Part shown: one piece after another, positions 24,651 to 24,752 of the stretch | How the letters are laid out: each line of letters opens with the position of its first letter | How positions within the stretch are numbered: position 1 is the first letter of the stretch | NCBI GenBank assembly: GCA_023444445.1 | Contig: JAEXMK010000211.1 | Location: 1-24,752, forward strand | Reading direction: 5' to 3' | Source: Pseudomonadota bacterium | GTDB taxonomy: Bacteria; Pseudomonadota; Alphaproteobacteria; Rhizobiales; Rhizobiaceae | Length of the DNA: 24,752 bases | The notes under the pieces: model-generated | What the model saw: only the letters and a program-made list of their open reading frames with translations | Databases searched by the model: none | What the model was told of the DNA's origin: nothing | Translations under genes and position numbers: made by a program

Positions 24651-24680
24651 CTTCAACTAGAAAAGAAAGCCGTTTTAGGG

Positions 24681-24752
24681 TCAGCCAGCAATCTGCAGAT
24701 TGACTGCCTTCGGGCCCTTGCCGCGACGATCCGGTTCCGTGTCGAAGCTCAC
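24681..24752 (-). CDS. Cold-shock protein (CspA family), C-terminal end only
   Basis: The last 23 codons before a TGA read VSFDTEPDRRGKGPKAVNLQ then IAG. The pattern V-F-...-GKGPKA-N(L/V) is the final beta strand region of CspA-type nucleic-acid chaperones, which are about 69 residues long. The gene continues off the right edge, so about two thirds is unseen. It is followed by its own terminator and is convergent with the GloC-like gene. Which of the several rhizobial csp copies this is cannot be told. Confidence 0.88.
   Translation of the reverse strand: MSFDTEPDRRGKGPKAVNLQIAG

Overview
The window looks like a chromosomal segment of an alphaproteobacterium of the Rhizobiaceae, most likely Agrobacterium/Rhizobium. 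Supporting signs are the high GC content, rhizobial-type protein sequences (SH3 plus DUF1236-like protein, MarR/OmpR/kinase trio, CsaA next to ProC) and ArnT/LpxF-like envelope genes typical of rhizobia. No phage, insertion sequence, CRISPR array or RNA gene was recognised.

Layout. 1-94 (-): start of rplY (ribosomal protein L25). 396-5242 (+): a membrane MHYT-GGDEF-EAL c-di-GMP protein, an AcoR-like regulator without an AAA+ domain, and an AldB/AcoD-type aldehyde dehydrogenase. 5383-7647 (-): a chemoreceptor. 7842-11304 (+): a tight four-gene operon (GT2 glycosyltransferase, 3-TM LAB_N protein, ArnT-like GT39 transferase, LpxF-like PAP2 phosphatase), read as a polyprenyl-phosphate-sugar pathway for lipid A or core LPS modification. 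11537-17559 (-): prs, a lipoprotein, an M24-fold protein without metal ligands, pgeF, midA and lgt. 17868-20231 (+): ubiK, then ybjN-proC-csaA. 20245-22878 (-): MarR regulator, OmpR-type response regulator and histidine kinase (PetP/PetR-like with a kinase). 23118-23717 (-): SH3/DUF1236 secreted protein. 23950-24594 (+): GloC-like glyoxalase II. 24681-24752 (-): end of a cold-shock protein gene.

How it fits together. Much of the window concerns the envelope: outer-membrane glycolipid modification, lipoprotein maturation (lgt) with a lipoprotein nearby, peptidoglycan-precursor proofreading (pgeF), and signalling through c-di-GMP, chemotaxis and a two-component system. Housekeeping genes (prs, rplY, proC, midA, ubiK) are interleaved. 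prs and rplY, often neighbours in proteobacteria, are here separated by about 11 kb of signalling, aldehyde and LPS genes.

The best candidates for something under-described are the LAB_N protein inside the glycosyltransferase operon, the metal-ligand-free M24 protein, the AAA-less AcoR-like regulator with two palindromes ahead of its likely target, and a 426-bp gap (18132-18557) with unexplained inverted repeats. All functional statements come from reading motifs by eye; no database search was run.
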